A DNA stretch of 64,000 nucleotides from Fragilaria radians (taxonomy: Eukaryota > Bacillariophyta > Fragilariophyceae > Fragilariales > Fragilariaceae): contig CAAAJI010000001.1 of NCBI GenBank assembly GCA_900642245.1, forward strand, positions 65,471 to 129,470. Direction: 5' to 3'. Positions 1 through 11,002 of this stretch are shown here, in pieces. Numbering within the stretch: position 1 is the stretch's first letter; each line of letters begins with the position of its first letter. The notes under the pieces are model-generated. The model was not told the origin of the DNA, ran no database searches, and worked only from the letters and a program-made list of their open reading frames with translations. Position numbers and translations under genes: made by a program.

Positions 1-3000
1 ACCAGGACCCTTATCCCTATGCGAGTGCACAAAGGTGTCAACTGACTCGTTAACGTGAGAATCCTAGGCATTACATTTACTAAAACAGTATACGACGATA
101 GTAATGAAAAAAGATAATCATATTTTGAGGAGATTATTGATTTAGGCTTGATATTATCGTAAAATCCAACTGGAATCTCCTCTTTTAGACCAAGCCTTCT
201 ACGCATTCAAGTTCAGCACTCTATGACAGCATATCTCATTCAAAATGAAGATTTAGACGCTTACTGATTACTGTCTTGCTGTACTTGAAATACACGGATT
301 GGGAATGATCAAGGAAGACATATCTGCAACGAGTGTCTTTTCGTTATTAAAGCCTTCAGAAATCGGACAACCATTCGAGGGCAAAGTTGATTGTTCTACT
401 TTAAGGACTCAAAAATATCATTCAGGAAGTAACAACATTGACTAGGTAAGCCTAAAGTGCCTGAAAGTATGGGTCGCATACATGAATGAGAATAATGAGT
501 ATTTTGAGTTTGATTCTATTTATCCGTGTGAAATTTTATATGCTCACAACTAAGAGATGGCAATTAAAGAAGAATTGACAACTGAAAAAGTAGATTGGGT
601 CCTAAATGAATCCAATAAGTTTTCAGTTTTAATATCTTTGGAATCGAGAGCATCTGCAAATTAATTTTAGTGCGTGCTCAATGTTGATCAATGTTGAGAG
701 GACTCAATGAGGAATGTTTACCGTATTAGCACTATTTTACGTTTGAGTCTTGCGTTCACATGGTAAACTGGTCTTGGAAGGTATTGCATGTTACAAGCAA
801 TAATTAATCAAAACGGAAATTAGCTAAGGAAATATTACCTCATAATACTACACATAAGTGTTGGGGCAATCCAATGTACAGTCCAATGCTATTTTCCATA
901 ATGGATGCTTAACTACTTAGATTTCCTGATATTTTTGTACTAATTGTTTTGTACTTCTCCAATACCAGTAGCATCTTATAAGATATTGATCGTCTGAGTA
1001 TTGGTCACGGCGTTATAACTCTTAAGAATACGTTGTTTTCTCTTTCATTCTGATGCGCATGCCGTTTCCTCCAAGGTTATTCAAAACCTTGGGTTTCAAT
1101 TTAAATGGATTAATCCAAGAGACTCTAAGTCAGGTGATCTGCGTAAAATTACTTACAACGTTTTGCAATCAGTCAACGATGGTATTTGCTTTGGATTGTA
1201 ACTTCTTGTTATAAAGGCTTTATGCCATAACTGTCGCATTTTGTATAGCTCAACTTTGAACTTGCTACAATTGTCAAAGGCAATAAGTTGAGAAAAAGGA
1301 TATTACAACAACAGGGTACAATGAAATACATCTGGGATGGCATTCGCAAAATTAATTGTGACTTTGACGATTTCAAACTCGCTTGTGGCTGAATTTATCA
1401 TAGTGTTTGTAAACAGAGGGATGGAGATAGCCTTTGAATGATTCGCCAGCTTCACACATGTAACAACCCAGGTGTAAGATCCTGCTTCTTTAGGAGGCAT
1501 CATAGCATGCCCTATTTCTTGCGCTCCTTTTGTCCATCGACATACTTCATAAGTGGAGTATACACGTTCAGCACCTTTCGTAAGTCAAGTCCACATGACA
1601 TTGTGCAATTCCGCCCTGGAAATCATTTAATACTTGGAAATTAATGTTCATAGTGCTTAATGAGCAATGCACTTTGCTATGTTACCTGTTGGTAATTTCT
1701 GCAGCCAGAGGATGATTATATACATCCGTGTATTACTTACTCAAATCTGGATATGCTGGAGTTCCAAATTCAAATATCTTTCTTGGCTTTTTCAAAGCCT
1801 ATTGATGCTTTAACAACCTTTGAAGTTTGACCTTATTTGAGGTGCATTTATTTTCTGGACTAAAAGCTCAGATCTGCGAAAAAATGTTGTAATCGTAAAC
1901 ATGTATAGTTCTTTTCCGGTTTTCAGTCTTAGCGTTGAAGATAACCTAAATCTGTTTGTGCAGTTTTGTTCAACCTTTTCTGGTAACCCACACAGGCACT
2001 CTTGTTGTTCTGTAAAGGGCTTGGATTTTGAAACATTGACTTTCATCCAGAAGCTGCGGGCCTTACTAGTCTCGTCTATTTTCAGGTAGGTTGTCATTGA
2101 CACTTTCGCTCACTGGAAGTAATAATTCATATAGATTAGTTTATCATTGTCCATTAGTTGGAAAATTTCTGATATGGCTGTTGGAACTTCATTTACTGTA
2201 AACTTAATCGCTTTGGATTCGTGCTTTTGCTTGTACTTTTCCGATGAAAAAATTCCCTAAACATTCCTGTTAGAATCTAGTCAATGGAAAAATTAGCGTA
2301 CCCAATATTTAATAGGTGACGCATAAAAAACGCATAAACACATAGACTTACCAGAAGTCCGGTAACTCTTATTGCTCTATTGTTCTTTTTCTTGCAAAAT
2401 AGCACATCTAGAAGTTTAGTCTACTAATCATGAAATCTCTTTGCTGATGCTGTTTCACTGATCAAAGTACAGTGTTTGGCAGCACTTTCCGTTTTTGTCC
2501 ATTATTTGTCGACGTATGGATTTTAAGTTCAGTTCACCTATTGCTTCATCAAGAGGATATCGAAATCATTGGATAGATTTAAAATACTGGATTGTTCTGA
2601 CAAATTAGTTACTCCATTGGTTGGAAGATATATTATGTTTTTATGAGTAAATCTAACCAATTTTTTTCTCTACAGTTAGGGTGGTTGTTCCATTTCTTTG
2701 ATTTCCAGATTTCCTCTGAACTCATCAAAGATAAATGTTTCAAATGACATTTCAAAATATAAATACTCAATATCACAACAGCTTCATGGCTAAAGTTAAA
2801 AATTGTTTGCTTTCAAGTGGCAAAAACCTTCAATCAGATGTTGGTAAGATAACCGTATCTCCGTTCTTTTGCTACTGTTTTGGATTTGCTGTTAAGCAAT
2901 GTTACAATTAACTGATTTTGAATTTTGATATAATTCTTTTCACAAAAGACAATACTTGCTTCTAGTAAGTTGCATGCTTCGGTAAATCCACATTTTGCAG

Positions 3001-3250
3001 CACTGGTTGTACATTTTTTTTGTAACATAAACCTAAAGGAAGTATTTGCTTATGGCTCTTACCCTGTATTTTACCCTGTAACCATGCCACGGTAAGTGAT
3101 GATGAAGGTTAGACTTTCATAATGGAGACCATTTTGTGTATCAAGTTATACTTTTCTTGGAATTAGAAAAGGCTTGGGTTGCAATGACACGATACAGTAC
3201 TAAATTCCAGTACTAGGAACGAAAACCCAACGGTTCATCAGGAAATAAAA
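1..3250. other. gene-free AT-rich stretch
   Basis: No supportable gene in 3.2 kb. Open frames are short (under 100 codons) on both strands, with no recognisable motif and no splice-joined continuation. A short piece near 320-440 vaguely recalls the end of a hAT transposase but is too weak to call. The last 80 bases are the leader of the methyltransferase gene that starts at 3251. Confidence 0.5.
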
Positions 3251-4201
3251 ATGGCAAGGTGTCGGCGATGTTTTTTCTGCAGTGGGACTCTGATTGCGTT
3301 AGGCTTCATACTCAGAACAATTAACTTTTCAACAAAGGATTTAGGATTCACAATAAAGTCGCAAAGAGACGACGAGAAAATATTACTTCTTACTGATTTG
3401 AATCCGAGATGTAAAACGAATCCACTTGATTGCGACGACCTATGCCGAAGCGTTGGTGACTTTGTCTTAACAAAGAGAGAGGAAATACTAAATGGAATCA
3501 GCGATTGGAAAGGATGGGCATGGTATTATCCGAGTGTTTCGAGTTATCTTCGTTGTGCGAAAACGAAAACCTTTGTTGAGGTTGGTTCGGCATTTGGAGC
3601 ACATGCCGCCTACCATTTGAATCATTCGGAATTTCTCGAAGAATATCACATCGTCGACCCATTTCTAGCAGGATATGACCCTGATGACCCCATGTCACAT
3701 CTCTTGGCAACAGCAGCAGCGAATGCAACTCCATCGGAAATTTCGAAGGCATGGGCAACGTCCATGTTGCACCATTTCAGATTCGAGGGGAGGTACACGA
3801 CAAAAGACACTATACAACCGGCCGGATGTAAGGTTGAGCTACACCATATGGTCTCGGAAAAAGCAGCTGTATTCTTCGAAGATAGAAGTCTTGATACAGT
3901 GTTTATTGATGGTCTTCACACCTATGAAGGAGTCATCAAGGATATCGAAGCATGGGCTCCTAAAATAAAATTGGATGGAAGTCTAATCTTTAATGACTTT
4001 GGAGATTGGCCTGGAGTAACTGAAGCTGTACGTCAGTATTCAGATAAACAGCGATTAGAAATTGATATGTTAGACAAGACCAATGCAATATTGCAAGGAA
4101 GGAAGGAATGTATTCAAGAAGGCTCAGCGCGTCGTGTAAGCCGTGCTTTTGCAAGGAACGAGAAGAATATTCGAAACGCAGAAGCGCAGAAAAAAAGTTA
4201 A
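3251..4201 (+). CDS. membrane-anchored class I SAM-dependent methyltransferase, copy 1
   Basis: Single-exon gene of 316 codons. The N-terminus is a short basic stretch followed by a hydrophobic segment (about residues 8-24), suggesting a signal anchor and a lumenal or secretory location. The catalytic part has the SAM-binding loop FVEVGSAFGAH (108-118), an acidic strand IVDPF (134-138), and the block FIDGLHTYEGV (218-228) followed by LIFNDFGDWPG. This pattern is that of the Methyltransf_24 group of Rossmann-fold methyltransferases. The substrate cannot be read from sequence; relatives act on small molecules or sugars. Cysteines cluster at 54-65, possibly as disulfides. A close copy lies 2.9 kb downstream on the same strand. 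The start is the first ATG, preceded by A-rich sequence. Family confidence is good; substrate unknown. Confidence 0.8.
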   Translation: MARCRRCFFCSGTLIALGFILRTINFSTKDLGFTIKSQRDDEKILLLTDLNPRCKTNPLDCDDLCRSVGDFVLTKREEILNGISDWKGWAWYYPSVSSYLRCAKTKTFVEVGSAFGAHAAYHLNHSEFLEEYHIVDPFLAGYDPDDPMSHLLATAAANATPSEISKAWATSMLHHFRFEGRYTTKDTIQPAGCKVELHHMVSEKAAVFFEDRSLDTVFIDGLHTYEGVIKDIEAWAPKIKLDGSLIFNDFGDWPGVTEAVRQYSDKQRLEIDMLDKTNAILQGRKECIQEGSARRVSRAFARNEKNIRNAEAQKKS

Positions 4202-4391
4202 CATTGATATGCTGCTTGTCGAGTCGATGGAAGGGGTGTTGAATTCCAGATAATCGAATTGAATACACAAGAATTGCATTTCGATTTTGAGAAGTATCCT
4301 GGACAGCATATAGTACAGAAGTTGCACAAAATTGCTGTGATGTGATCATTTTCTTTGCCGGAATCAGGAGCATGTATTCATTCCCGACAGT
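3380..4391 (+). repeat. tandem duplication, unit 1 (methyltransferase plus 3' flank)
   Basis: Aligns with about 6314-7297 at a spacing of about 2.93 kb. Similarity covers most of the coding region and about 130 bases beyond the stop codon. It fades towards the start codon, and the upstream flanks are not similar. The strongest match, with only a handful of substitutions in about 300 bases, is at about 3740-4045. Confidence 0.8.
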
Positions 4392-5120
4392 GATTATACT
4401 TTTTTCTCAGGGACATATTCCTCATTCATCATCTCATACTGATTTACGCATAGTTTATGATTAGTCTTGTTGTTTAATCACATGATTTCATTCTTCGTAT
4501 CTGAAAATTTAATTAAAATTTTCAGCTTAGTCCTCGTAACCAATTTCCCAAAGAAAGCCAGAGCGGTGTTCAGAGGCAAAATTGAATGATACTGAAAAGT
4601 TATAGCTTTATATAAGTGTTCGCTGTCTAGTTTTTGTCCTCCATAGATAAAAAGGAAAGAAAAAACAAGAACGAGGATGAATGGGTATAATCCTTGATAC
4701 CTCCAACTTTAACTTTGGCCAAATTCATGGAATGCACCAAAATAGTTATCTTACCGAGTCTAGGAGATTACTTCCTTGACAGAATTCTGCAAGCAAGATC
4801 AGAGAGTTAAATCATTGAGTAGTAGATATTAAGTTGATACAACAAACCAAAAATATACTAGGCAATAGCGTCCAAGATTAAGCCTATTCTCTCTCAAATA
4901 GTCATCCTTACAAATAATTGTAATTTAAAATCTTCATCAATTCCACTACTATTAATCTAGGTAAGTACTGCAAGAGACCATGTTGGTTTATCTCTATCAT
5001 AAACCTACAGCTAAGTCTTCCACTCATTGATCTTCATGTTGCATGTATTTACGTTAACATTTATATGTCACACCCTCAATACTATTTTTGTGACACACTA
5101 TTCAATGTTCAGTCATCATT
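4202..5120. other. intergenic, 3' end of duplicated unit then nothing
   Basis: The first roughly 190 bases (to about 4391) match the downstream flank of the second methyltransferase gene, including a shared block beginning ATTGAATACACAAG. The rest shows no coding or structural signal. Confidence 0.5.
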
Positions 5121-5309
5121 TTAAAAACTTTTACAAAATATTTCTCGTAAGATCTCTGTAAATTGTTTTGCTAATTCTCCTCTGTCACTTAGACAGGTAA
5201 TATTGATTGGCCCGTCTTTGACATGTTCACAAATAAAGTAGCACCTTGCATCAATATATGTGATATGTACGAAGGAAAGAAACATATTCTCATGGTGCCA
5301 GTTATTCAA
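5121..5309 (-). pseudogene. Ty1/copia RNase H C-terminal remnant
   Basis: A 62-codon minus-strand frame reads like the end of a copia polyprotein: a TYIDARCYFICEHVKDG block matches the usual KHIDIRYHFIRE motif, followed by a degenerate LAKQFTEIL resembling the LADIFTK motif. Nothing upstream on this strand extends it convincingly, so it is an isolated fossil of a retroelement that sits between the two methyltransferase copies. Confidence 0.55.
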
Positions 5310-6184
5310 TTCAAATAATCAATGTTAATGTGAAGAGAACTTTGCAACACATTAAAGCTGTTTCCAAGTTGTTTTCAAGCCATGATGACAATGATACATA
5401 AATAGACATTTGCTGAATCTATCAAAGACATTACAATTTGTCAAACTGCATCTTGCTCATCCTCCACGTTATTTTTCCAAGTCAAGCTTGTATTGAAAAT
5501 ATTTGTGAAGATAGTTTCAATTACAAAAACAGTGTCACATATTCTTGAAATCATATGGAATTGAAGGTTCACCATGGATGGCATCCCTTGTTACTTTTCT
5601 TCCATGCTTGCTACAAAAATTTAAATTTGGCTTTTTTCTTTAGTGGTTGCTTTTTTGATAATGTACCTTTTTGCTCACTACTTTTTTCTTTATTTTTTCA
5701 TCAGCTCATTAATCTCAATACTCCTTTTGCCTTCTACTTGTGCTATAGTGCATTCCATGAGACAATTTGGCATGACTGATGATACATTTTATCATTGAAG
5801 TTTCAACAAGTTGATTTTACCAATGTTGGATAGTATCAAAATGCCTGTAATGCCTGATAGGAATGAGCTGAGAAGGGGCATACACCTGCTTATTTCCTAC
5901 AATCCTAACCATGATGAAATCGCTGACCTTAGTTATTGTAAAATCCGTTCCCATTCATGGAATTGCGGGATTTTCGAAGCTGTACTGTTTTCCGTTGTTG
6001 CACAAAATTCAACAACGTGCATGATATTGGCTTGTGCGTTAAAATATTTAAGCAAAAAAGAATTCGTAGCGAATGAAAAAATGAAATGTTCCTAAATCAG
6101 AATTAGAGAAACCCCATGAACTAATGAAACTCGATTTGATTCTAATTCGCGTTTAGATTTTCTGCTTCAATTCATAAAATCAAA
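5310..6184. other. intergenic, T-rich, no supported gene
   Basis: Two small open frames (5555-5779 and 5811-6095, plus strand) have no recognisable domain and biased low-complexity composition. I do not consider them genes. The final 80 bases are the leader of the next methyltransferase and are unlike the leader of copy 1. Confidence 0.45.
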
Positions 6185-7135
6185 ATGGTTATGGCCATAT
6201 ATTTCTACTGTTGGAGTCTGTTTGTATTAGGCTTCATGCTCAGAACGATCCGCTTTTCGGAAAAAGGTTTTGATAAATTCTCAATAAAGGCGGAAAGACA
6301 CGACGAGCAAATATTACATCTTACTGACTTGAATCCGAGATGTAAAACGAATCCACTTGATTGCGACGACCTGTGCCGAAGCGTTGGTGATTTTGTCTTA
6401 ACAAAGAGAGAGGAAGTACTAAATGGAGTCTATGATTGGAAGCGGTGGGCATGGTATTATCCGAGTGTTTCAAGTTATCTTCGTTGTGCGAAAACGAAAA
6501 TCTTTGTTGAGGTTGGTTCTGCGTTTGGTTCCCATGCAGCCTACCATTTGAGTCATTCGGAATTTCTCGAGGAATATCATATCGTCGACCCATTTCTAGC
6601 AGGATATGACCCAGATGACCCCATGTCACAGCTTTTGGCAACAGCGGCAGCGAATGCAACTCCATCGGAAATTTCGACGGCATGGGCAACGTCCATGTTG
6701 CACCATTTCAGATTCGAGGGGAGGTACACGACAAAAGACACTATACAACCGGCCGGATGTAAGATTGAGCTACACCATATGGTATCGGAAAAAGCAGCTG
6801 TATTCTTCGAAGATAGAAGTCTTGATACAGTGTTTATTGATGGTCTTCACACCTATGAAGGAGTCATCAAGGATATCGAAGCATGGGCTCCTAAAATAAA
6901 GTTGGATGGAAGTCTAATCTTTAATGACTTTGGAGACTGGCCTGGAGTAACTGAAGCTGTACGTCAGTATTCAAATAATGCGAGATTAGAAATTGATATG
7001 TTAGACAAAACCAATGCAATACTGCAGGGAAGGAAGGAATGTCTTCAAGAAAGCTCAGCGCGTCGTGTAACCCGTGCATTTGCAAGATATAGGAGAAAAT
7101 TCCGTGCCGCCAAAAATAAAGTCAGCGTAAGATAA
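6185..7135 (+). CDS. membrane-anchored class I SAM-dependent methyltransferase, copy 2
   Basis: 316 codons, the same length as copy 1. From about residue 46 to 285 the two proteins differ at only a few positions; the first 45 and last 30 residues differ strongly. It keeps the SAM loop (FVEVGSAFGSH), the acidic strand IVDPF and the FIDGLHTYEGV block, so it should be active. The N-terminal hydrophobic segment is a different sequence but is still anchor-like (residues 1-22). The start ATG matches the copy 1 start by alignment and is preceded by an A-rich leader. Different leaders and N-termini suggest the copies may differ in expression or sorting; this is inference. Confidence 0.8.
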   Translation: MVMAIYFYCWSLFVLGFMLRTIRFSEKGFDKFSIKAERHDEQILHLTDLNPRCKTNPLDCDDLCRSVGDFVLTKREEVLNGVYDWKRWAWYYPSVSSYLRCAKTKIFVEVGSAFGSHAAYHLSHSEFLEEYHIVDPFLAGYDPDDPMSQLLATAAANATPSEISTAWATSMLHHFRFEGRYTTKDTIQPAGCKIELHHMVSEKAAVFFEDRSLDTVFIDGLHTYEGVIKDIEAWAPKIKLDGSLIFNDFGDWPGVTEAVRQYSNNARLEIDMLDKTNAILQGRKECLQESSARRVTRAFARYRRKFRAAKNKVSVR

Positions 7136-7297
7136 TGCTTCTCAGATCTATGGCAGATTCAAGAGGATTTACAGTGCTGGTATTGAATACACAAGGATTG
7201 TGTTTCGATTTTGAGAACTATCGTGGACAGAACATAGTACAAAAGTTGCACAGAATTATTGTGACAATCAGGAGATGTATATATTCATTCCCGACAG
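6314..7297 (+). repeat. tandem duplication, unit 2 (methyltransferase plus 3' flank)
   Basis: Partner of 3380-4391. The shared flank after the stop codon includes the block from about 7182 and ends near CATTCCCGACAG. Sequence upstream of the start codon is not shared. Confidence 0.8.
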
Positions 7298-7531
7298 AAT
7301 GAGTAAATTCTATCCTATTGACATTGCCCCATAAGGATTGAAGACAAGACAGTCATCTGTTCCCTATATCCAAGATCTTCTATACCATACTAAGCAGGTA
7401 ATGATTCACGCTTGACGATTATGCATTAAAGTGAAACTAAAGAAAATATAATATCTTTCTCGGCATTTTCCTCCTACATTCTCTAATACAAATACAGATA
7501 GTGACCATAATTACTATAACTTTTATTGTAA
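7298..7531. other. convergent intergenic spacer
   Basis: Lies between the end of the second methyltransferase (plus) and the end of the AlkB-like gene (minus). No feature seen beyond AT-rich 3' flanking sequence. Confidence 0.4.
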
Positions 7532-8473
7532 TCAAAATGCTTGCCACAATCCTTGATATCTCCAGCTTTCCGTTTCATCCTCCTGAGCTGTTACCTGTCG
7601 TCGAGTCGATTGTAAATGGCGTAACGTAATCGATACCCGTCGATAGGATTCGTCTCGACATATGGGAGGAATAAGATTAGGTTTAGTTCCGTCATCATCA
7701 TCATTGTTATGTTGCTTCTGTGGTTGATCTCTTATGTTTCGTTTGGTCGGAAGATGAATCCATTTATATTTGGATATTCCATGACGATACTCGTATCGTG
7801 CATTACCCTCCATGACTAACAAGGATCCTGGTTCGAGATATATCTTTTGAATATCCCAATATTCATGACATGAATTGCAACGGACCTTAGGTTTCTTTAG
7901 AGTCATATAAATTGGACTTATTAAGGAGATTGTGAGGATGGTAGGACCAAATGCTAAAAAGTCTTCAAAATGTGAGGCAATACCCAAATTGTTACGATAT
8001 TCATTGATTAGAATTTGAGAAGGGAAACCTTTGTCATCTCCAAAGAACTTTTCACATTTAGCCTGAAGATATGGCTTTAAAGCCTCCAATGGTAAGGATA
8101 TTGGAATCTGTGTTTCATCGTTGGTCGATTGCTTTATTGGTTGTCGTTGTTGTTGTTGTTGACTATGTAGTGAATCATTTGAATCCTTGGTAGGTTGTAA
8201 TTGTAGATTTTTGTGGGATGTATGATAATAAACTTCTCCATAGAACTGTTGTCGACGTGCAAGGATGGATTGCCAGGGATGTTCATACAAGATTCGTAAG
8301 AGTTCTTCCTGTTCATCGGTCGAAAAAGCATCCCGATAATATCTCAATCCTTCAATCTTAACCAACTCTCCGAATTCATTAATGGGACATAACTCCTCAT
8401 CTACACCTACTAATCCAACGTCAGAAAGAGAAGGATGCACTATGTTAAATGGAAGATTGATTGAATTTTCCAT
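7532..8473 (-). CDS. AlkB-like 2-oxoglutarate/Fe(II) dioxygenase
   Basis: Single exon, 313 residues. The double-stranded beta-helix core of ALKBH proteins is recognisable: ILINEYRNNLGIASHFED (154-171), FGPTILTISL, the distal iron histidine in RYEYRHGIS (H231), and the 2-oxoglutarate-binding pair RVSITLR (R279, R285). Such enzymes oxidatively demethylate nucleic acids or proteins. The metal motif, normally HxD, reads H168-F-E170-D171, so the acidic ligand is Glu or is shifted by one. A glutamine-rich insert (about 104-118) and a CNSC pair (199-202) interrupt the core. The ATG is the first in frame. Substrate cannot be assigned. Confidence 0.75.
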   Translation of the reverse strand: MENSINLPFNIVHPSLSDVGLVGVDEELCPINEFGELVKIEGLRYYRDAFSTDEQEELLRILYEHPWQSILARRQQFYGEVYYHTSHKNLQLQPTKDSNDSLHSQQQQQRQPIKQSTNDETQIPISLPLEALKPYLQAKCEKFFGDDKGFPSQILINEYRNNLGIASHFEDFLAFGPTILTISLISPIYMTLKKPKVRCNSCHEYWDIQKIYLEPGSLLVMEGNARYEYRHGISKYKWIHLPTKRNIRDQPQKQHNNDDDDGTKPNLIPPICRDESYRRVSITLRHLQSTRRQVTAQEDETESWRYQGLWQAF

Positions 8474-9022
8474 GATGATTTCGTTTTAGGACGATGTTTG
8501 ATGGATGTGATTAAAGCCAACCATTTGATAACAAACCTATAAAACACGCAACAATTACGAAACAGCTCAAGGACTGAACTGATTGGTTCCCCATTCGGAT
8601 GCTAAATTAAAAATCAATACTATTCTGACACGGTACTTGTTGACAAACTGGAGAATAATTCTTCACAAAGTCCAATGTGGCAAATGGGCTATTCCATAGT
8701 ATACATGCTCTAACAGATTAATCTCATTTTAGTTTTGGATGCTCACTTGTTTCCTATCCATTTTCCTCTCTTCACGCGCCAAACTTGTAAGTGTTTCTTG
8801 ATATGATGTATATTCTAAGTTGTAACAGTGACTCAGGCTTGATTTTAAATTGAAATTCATTCAGACTTGACAAAACTCTCCCAATATAGATCAATAAAAT
8901 TCAAAATAATCATTTTTCGAACTCTTCAGCTTCAAGTGAACCACTATTGCTGTCTTGGATGAAGTTAGACCCTACGTATAAATCAAAAGATGTAGTTATT
9001 CTAATTATTGGAATACTTATAA
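8474..9022. other. intergenic, likely promoter of the AlkB-like gene
   Basis: 549 bases between two minus-strand genes. It should hold the promoter of the AlkB-like gene and the 3' flank of the monooxygenase. No specific motif can be supported. Confidence 0.4.
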
Positions 9023-11002
9023 TTAATGTAAACTGTTGGTATACGACATGGATTGTAAGATTTCTCGTATTGCATCATTCGGAGCCAGATCACAGGGAGT
9101 ATTCCCATCATGATCCTTGGAATCCGGTGCTAAAAAGACTTCTGTGAGGAGCCATTGACATGTTGGGCCATGTCCACCAAGGGCTGCCAGATGCAGACAT
9201 GTTCGACCATTTGGATCCAGTGCTTTTGCTACTGCAGTATTGTATTGTAGGGTTAAGCATCGTAATCCAGGTGTATCGCCTCGAGATGCCATATCAAGAG
9301 CTTGATCCTGAGAATTTGCTACTATAGGGGGAGGATGACAATTTGTACAAGTTCCTGAGATTGCTGAGTCTTTTGGAAGACTTGGGTTGCTAGAAACTGG
9401 AAACGCAACGTTTTGCAGGTCTATCATAACTTGTGCAATCTGTCGATCCAAATCAGAGCCTAGGTGTGCTCCTATATTCTTCTGTCGTAAGACTTTCAGA
9501 ACTGTATTGTTAATTTCATAGGGTGATGAAGAATTGTCGTCATTGCCATTCTTTTCATCTTGCTGATTGTGATGCGATTGTAGAATTGAGGGTGAGTGTA
9601 ATATGGCCGCTGCGTCTCGAGAGGCCAAGACTCGAGGTCGCGTCCTCTGTGTCATTTCTCGTAGGAACCCTCGACATGCCGAATGGACCGATGCTCGCTG
9701 TAGCCATTTGGCCAATAGTGGACCATCCAATAAAGCCTGGTTGGCACCTGCTCCCTTAAAGGGAGACATTGGGTGCATGGCATCTCCGAGAGGAATAATC
9801 GTATCTATACAATTGGTTGAAGAGGGATTATCGTAGTGATGCAACAACGATTTCATGAGATTCTGAGGATCTCGGTCCATTAGGAGTCTATTGCCATATG
9901 CATGTTTATTTGGATCAAGTTTGAGATGAACACGTAATTTTTGATCAGTTGATATTATGAAATAACGAATGAATCAATAGTTAACTTACGTTCCCCAAAT
10001 AGTTTCAAGTGGAGTAGCACGTATCATGGGAAGGACAGGATCATGCCATCCCTGGCAACGCTTAAGGGCTTGTTCACGTAAGAATGTTGAATCGTGACGA
10101 TGAAAGAGCAACGATTGCACATCGTCGTAGATGTTGTTGTTTTTACTGATATCATCATTTGCGTAATCCACTGTGGGAAATGAGAGTTGCCACATGACAC
10201 GTCGTCTTTGGTTAGTACTAATACGACTACCCTCATAGGGCATCGTAAAGAGTCGATGATGCCCATCAAGTGTATAGAATCCACGCTCATCAACGAGTGG
10301 ATGGCAAAAATCTGCAATACCAAGTATCACGAATATCCCAAGAGATTGTAACGCTGACTTTGTATCCTCAGGTGGTAATATGGACTTTAGGACGGAACTT
10401 CGGATCCCATCAGCTGCAATGACCAAATCGATATTGGACAATTGTGATCCATCGTTGAGTCGCAAGGTTACCGATGAGGATGATTGTACCTCCACAGCAG
10501 CAACTTGCTTACCATACAGAATCGGTGATTGGACGTGTTGACGAAGAATATTTCGTACTAACATTCGTGGCACTCGTAAATTCCCCCTCTGTCCACGTCC
10601 ACCCTCGGGACGAAAGGCATTTCCATAATATCCTAACACATGACCATCCGGATCAAAGGTATAATGCGATCGACTAGGACAATCATTCTGAGCAACCTCT
10701 TCGAGGATACCTAAATATGCCAAGGGACCTTGAGGATTATACGTTAATGTTAGACCATATCCTTCACGACTCTGTGGATCTGAGTTTCGTTGTTCTAGGA
10801 TACGAATGTTTTGAAATCCAGCAAGTTCTAAACTCCTTGCGGCGCTTAAACCTCCTAATCCACTGCCTACAATGACAATTTGACTTGATACCTTGTCCAA
10901 ACGTTCGTGCTTTCGACGTTTGTTTTGATTGGATGGAGTGTAGGATGATTCTTCAGAAGGAGGATTACTACTATCATTGTCGTTGTTGACAAGAACTTTC
11001 AT
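9023..11002 (-). CDS. FAD-dependent monooxygenase with C-terminal ankyrin-like repeats
   Basis: Two exons, 11002-9990 and 9887-9023, joined across a 102-nt intron (9989-9888; GTAAGT donor, TAG acceptor), give 625 residues. I start at ATG 11002, because the longer frame begins at GTG. The flavoprotein hydroxylase signature is complete: dinucleotide-binding GSGLGG (about 46-51), DG motif AADGIRSS (about 197-203), and the FAD-ribose motif LGDAMHPMSPFKGAGAN (about 371-387). This predicts an NAD(P)H-dependent aromatic-ring-type hydroxylase of unknown substrate. After about residue 530 comes an ankyrin-like segment (NGRTCLHLAALGGHG, then DGNTPCDLA), unusual for this enzyme class. The exon join restores the family's continuous WGTLLMDRDP stretch. 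Cytosolic by appearance: no signal peptide, and a polar N-terminal 35 residues. Confidence 0.82.

Noticed and set aside
300..480. Possible hAT transposase end near the left edge
   Set aside because: Only a few residues fit after allowing a frameshift, and no W-h-P block precedes them.
5811..6095. 94-codon plus-strand frame between the methyltransferase copies
   Set aside because: No domain, no similarity to its neighbours, and it starts from a non-ATG codon.
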